Positions 15,170-16,352 of a DNA stretch of 16,352 bases are shown piece after piece. Source of the stretch: Methylotenera sp. (GTDB taxonomy: Bacteria > Pseudomonadota > Gammaproteobacteria > Burkholderiales > Methylophilaceae); the NCBI GenBank assembly GCA_005791685.1, contig SXVG01000025.1, positions 1 through 16,352 on the forward strand, given 5' to 3'. The stretch's first letter is position 1. The number at the start of each line of letters is the position of its first letter. Both the position numbers and the translations under genes were made by a program. Under the pieces are notes generated by a model that was given only the letters and a program-made list of their open reading frames with translations, made no database searches and was not told the DNA's origin.

Positions 15170-15199
15170 ATAGTAAATTATATGTTACTATTATGTCAA
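15170..15199 (-). promoter_or_regulatory. Promoter and candidate operator of the HigB/RelE-like module
   Basis: On the minus strand a perfect -35 TTGACA (15194-15199) is followed after 18 nt by TACTAT (15170-15175, 4 of 6). A perfect 7-bp inverted repeat, ATAGTAA (15170-15176) and TTACTAT (15185-15191) with an 8-nt spacer, covers the -10 and most of the promoter spacer. This is where an autoregulating HTH antitoxin would bind. The transcription start is predicted close to the toxin ATG at 15163. Confidence 0.65.
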
Positions 15200-15385
15200 C
15201 GGAAAAGTGACTTTTTTGATGACACCAGGCAATTAGTGAAAATTGCGTTTTGGGCATTAAATTGCCTGTCTCTGATGTGAGCAATTTGCAAATTTGGATT
15301 CAACGGTTGATAGAAACTTCTTGTTTGTGGCATCCTGATTTCTCGGAATGGGATCATCTAAAGAATTGCCATTTGGCAATTTAAT
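15200..15385. other. Gap between the two toxin-antitoxin modules: repeats and a start-less open frame
   Basis: No intact gene is seen. A plus-strand frame is stop-free from 15223 to TAA at 15382-15384 (53 codons, including LQIWIQRLIETSCLWHPDF and SEWDHLKNCHLAI) but has no ATG. The same stretch holds CAGGCAATT/AATTGCCTG (15226-15234 and 15260-15268), the 12-bp palindrome AATTTGCAAATT (15283-15294) and AATTGCC-ATTT-GGCAATT (15364-15381). It also holds one arm of a direct repeat shared with 16225-16246. It is either decayed coding DNA or a regulatory region. Confidence 0.35.
15234..15255. repeat. 22-nt imperfect direct repeat flanking vapBC, left copy
   Basis: Matches 16225-16246 at 20 of 22 positions (differences at 15241 and 15250) in the same orientation. 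The two copies lie 991 bp apart and bracket the vapBC operon. Confidence 0.6.
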
Positions 15386-15418
15386 GCATCTTGTTTTTTA
15401 AAGAAGATGCTATATACT
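15386..15418 (+). promoter_or_regulatory. vapBC promoter with overlapping inverted repeat
   Basis: TTGTTT (15391-15396) and TATACT (15413-15418) form a promoter with 16-nt spacing, about 36 nt before the vapB ATG. A perfect 7-bp inverted repeat, GCATCTT (15386-15392) and AAGATGC (15404-15410), overlaps the -35 and spacer. A second small repeat, ATATA/TATAT (15425-15439), lies at the expected transcription start. Both are candidate sites for VapB-VapC autorepression. Confidence 0.6.
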
Positions 15419-15453
15419 CATGCCATATAGAAGTTATATTTATGGGGAACATA

Positions 15454-15693
15454 ATGGCAACAGGCACCGTTTTTATTAATAACCGCACGCAGGCGGTAAG
15501 ATTGCCTGCGGAAGTGAGATTGCCAGAGGGCGTTAAAAAGGTTCAAGTAAGGGCGCTTGGGCGAGATCGTATTATTTCGCCGCTTACTGAGGCTTGGACT
15601 AGTTTTTTTGTGGCTGATACTGAGTTGGTGGCAACGGAGGACTTTATGGAAACGCGCGCCACGCAAGAGCAGTCTGCTAGAGAGGCGCTCTAA
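15454..15693 (+). CDS. vapB: VapB antitoxin
   Basis: The protein (79 residues) is a VapB of the AbrB/SpoVT/MazE-like swapped-hairpin fold. The N-terminal MATGTVFINNRTQAVRLP and the following VKKVQVRALGRDRIISP are typical of the DNA-binding domain. The C-terminal tail, with WTSFFVADTE and an acidic helix, would wrap the toxin. The frame extends to an upstream ATG at 15391, but ATG 15454 is chosen because GGGGAA (15444-15449) precedes it and because VapB proteins begin exactly there; 15391 also lies within the promoter. VapB neutralises VapC and, with it, represses the operon. vapC begins immediately after the stop. Confidence 0.92.
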   Translation: MATGTVFINNRTQAVRLPAEVRLPEGVKKVQVRALGRDRIISPLTEAWTSFFVADTELVATEDFMETRATQEQSAREAL

Positions 15694-16101
15694 GTGATTA
15701 AGTATTTACTGGATACCAATATGGTGATTTACGTCATTAAGCGTCGTCCGGTAGCGGTCATGGAAGTCTTTAACCAGAATGCTAGCCGCATGGCGATTTC
15801 GGTTATCACTTTGTCTGAGTTGTTGCATGGGACAGAAAAAAGCAGTTTTCCAGAAAAGAACTTGAGCGTTGTTGAAGACTTTTGCAGCCGCTTGGAGGTG
15901 TTAAATTACACTGCCAAAGCTGCCCAGCATTATGGATCTATTCGATCTGGATTGGAAAAGATGGGTCAGCCTATAGGGGTTAACGATTTGCATATTGCGG
16001 CGCATGCCAGAAGCGAAGGTTTGATTTTGGTGACGAATAACGAACGCGAGTTTAAAAAAGTGCCGGCATTGCAAATTGAAAATTGGATAGCCGCTACATA
16101 G
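15694..16101 (+). CDS. vapC: VapC toxin, PIN-domain ribonuclease
   Basis: The 135-residue protein is a PIN-domain VapC. Family members cleave RNA, often tRNA-fMet or 23S rRNA, and stop translation; the target here is unknown. The acidic metal-binding residues are D7 in LLDTNMV, E42 in TLSELLHG and D98 in GVNDLHIAAHA. The fourth position is N116 in VTNNEREF, as is common in this branch. The rest (LEVLNYTAKAAQHYGSIRSGL, VPALQIENW) is standard. The start is GTG at 15694, directly abutting the vapB TAA, with AGAGAGG 8 nt upstream inside vapB, so translation is coupled. No key residue is missing and the gene looks intact. No clear terminator follows. Confidence 0.93.
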   Translation: MIKYLLDTNMVIYVIKRRPVAVMEVFNQNASRMAISVITLSELLHGTEKSSFPEKNLSVVEDFCSRLEVLNYTAKAAQHYGSIRSGLEKMGQPIGVNDLHIAAHARSEGLILVTNNEREFKKVPALQIENWIAAT

Positions 16102-16131
16102 TATCGTAAAAACTTTTGCAGCTTTTGCCGC

Positions 16132-16147
16132 GGTTCAATCCATACCA
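16132..16147. other. Short tRNA 3'-end-like sequence after vapC
   Basis: GGTTCAATCC (16132-16141) followed directly by ATACCA resembles a T-arm loop and a CCA end with the intervening acceptor strand deleted; compare the T-arm and CCA end of the tRNA-Lys at 14227-14251. It cannot fold as a tRNA. It may be a scar of a former tRNA end or attachment site, or chance. Confidence 0.15.
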
Positions 16148-16181
16148 ATTTTAAGGTATTGTGAGTTTATGGTTTGATTAC

Positions 16182-16205
16182 GGCGCCCTCAAATTTGAGC
16201 GCGCC
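16182..16205. repeat. 24-nt near-perfect inverted repeat downstream of vapC
   Basis: GGCGC-C-CTCAAA at 16182-16193 mirrors TTTGAG-C-GCGCC at 16194-16205 with a single C/C mismatch per arm; the central 12 bp are a perfect palindrome. No T-tract follows. As RNA it would give an interrupted stem with an AAATTT loop, perhaps a weak terminator for vapBC; as DNA it looks like a dimeric protein site. Confidence 0.5.
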
Positions 16206-16224
16206 TGTTATATAGGACATGGGA

Positions 16225-16246
16225 TAGTGAAGATTGCGTTATGGGC
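16225..16246. repeat. 22-nt imperfect direct repeat flanking vapBC, right copy
   Basis: Right-hand partner of 15234-15255, 20 of 22 identical and in the same orientation. It lies 124 bp after the vapC stop and about 78 bp before the second tRNA gene. Confidence 0.6.
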
Positions 16247-16288
16247 TTTTCCGCGTGTGTTTTAGCAGACGAGGCTGGCTTATTTCGC

Positions 16289-16294
16289 TATACT
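16289..16294 (+). promoter_or_regulatory. Possible -10 element for the second tRNA
   Basis: TATACT lies 29 nt before the partial tRNA. No convincing -35 is seen at 16-18 nt spacing. The placement upstream of a tRNA is the main support. Confidence 0.35.
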
Positions 16295-16323
16295 GACGGC
16301 TGTTAATTTAACCTTTAATTGAT

Positions 16324-16352
16324 GGGGTGTTAGCTCAGTTGGTAGAGCAGCG
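16324..16352 (+). tRNA. tRNA gene, 5' part only (probably tRNA-Lys)
   Basis: The last 29 nt give an acceptor strand GGGGTGT, T8-A9, the complete D arm (GCTC, AGTTGGTA, GAGC) and the first bases of the anticodon stem (GCG). It matches the complete tRNA-Lys at 14176 at 26 of 29 positions, so it is most likely a second Lys isoacceptor or paralogue. The anticodon lies beyond the window and cannot be read. Confidence 0.8.

Noticed and set aside
15234..15255. Integron attC-like recombination site
   Set aside because: The bases after GTT do not fit the GTTRRRY core in either repeat copy, and no integron integrase or paired inverse core is visible.
15391..15453. Longer VapB starting at ATG 15391
   Set aside because: The extra 21 residues are unlike VapB, cover the promoter -35/-10 and the transcription start, and a good ribosome binding site directly precedes ATG 15454.
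1..16352. CRISPR array, insertion sequence or prophage
   Set aside because: No regularly spaced repeats, transposase or phage-like genes were seen on either strand.

Overview
The window looks like a conserved chromosomal segment of a Gram-negative proteobacterium, most likely a betaproteobacterium (Nitrosomonadales/Methylophilaceae-like). That placement is an inference from gene content: a Bacillus-type pssA followed directly by leuA, the tgt-yajC-secD-secF cluster, a ypjD-type gene divergent from ffh, and clpS next to clpA. No rRNA or other decisive marker is present.

Left half (1-7409), all on the minus strand. Reading with transcription: tgt, yajC, secD and secF (queuosine tRNA modification plus the Sec accessory membrane complex), a strong hairpin, a CorB/CNNM-type membrane protein with CBS domains, clpS and the 5' part of clpA. 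ClpS and ClpA form the N-degron branch of the ClpAP protease. The clpA fragment carries a Gly-to-Val change at the invariant glycine of the first Walker A motif.

Middle (about 7410-14004). A divergent promoter region separates tgt from pssA (phospholipid synthesis). Then follow leuA (leucine synthesis), a YedA-like EamA transporter and a HAD-IB phosphatase on the plus strand. A ypjD/ccsA-like membrane gene on the minus strand converges on the HAD gene and diverges from ffh, the signal recognition particle GTPase. SRP, YajC and SecDF all serve protein export, but they are in separate transcription units here.

Right end (14086-16352). A clear promoter drives a tRNA-Lys(UUU) that ends at a textbook terminator. 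About 2 kb of more AT-rich accessory DNA follows, bounded on the far side by the first 29 nt of a second, very similar tRNA. It holds two unrelated type II toxin-antitoxin modules in opposite orientation: a toxin-first HigB/RelE-like pair on the minus strand and vapBC on the plus strand. Both have visible promoters overlapped by inverted repeats that are good operator candidates. The gaps between them hold repeats and protein-like but start-less open frames, probably remnants of older genes. No integrase, transposase, CRISPR array or phage gene is visible. I see no convincing wholly new system; the tRNA-bounded toxin-antitoxin interval and two single-base anomalies (ClpA residue 217, tRNA position 8) are the points most worth checking.
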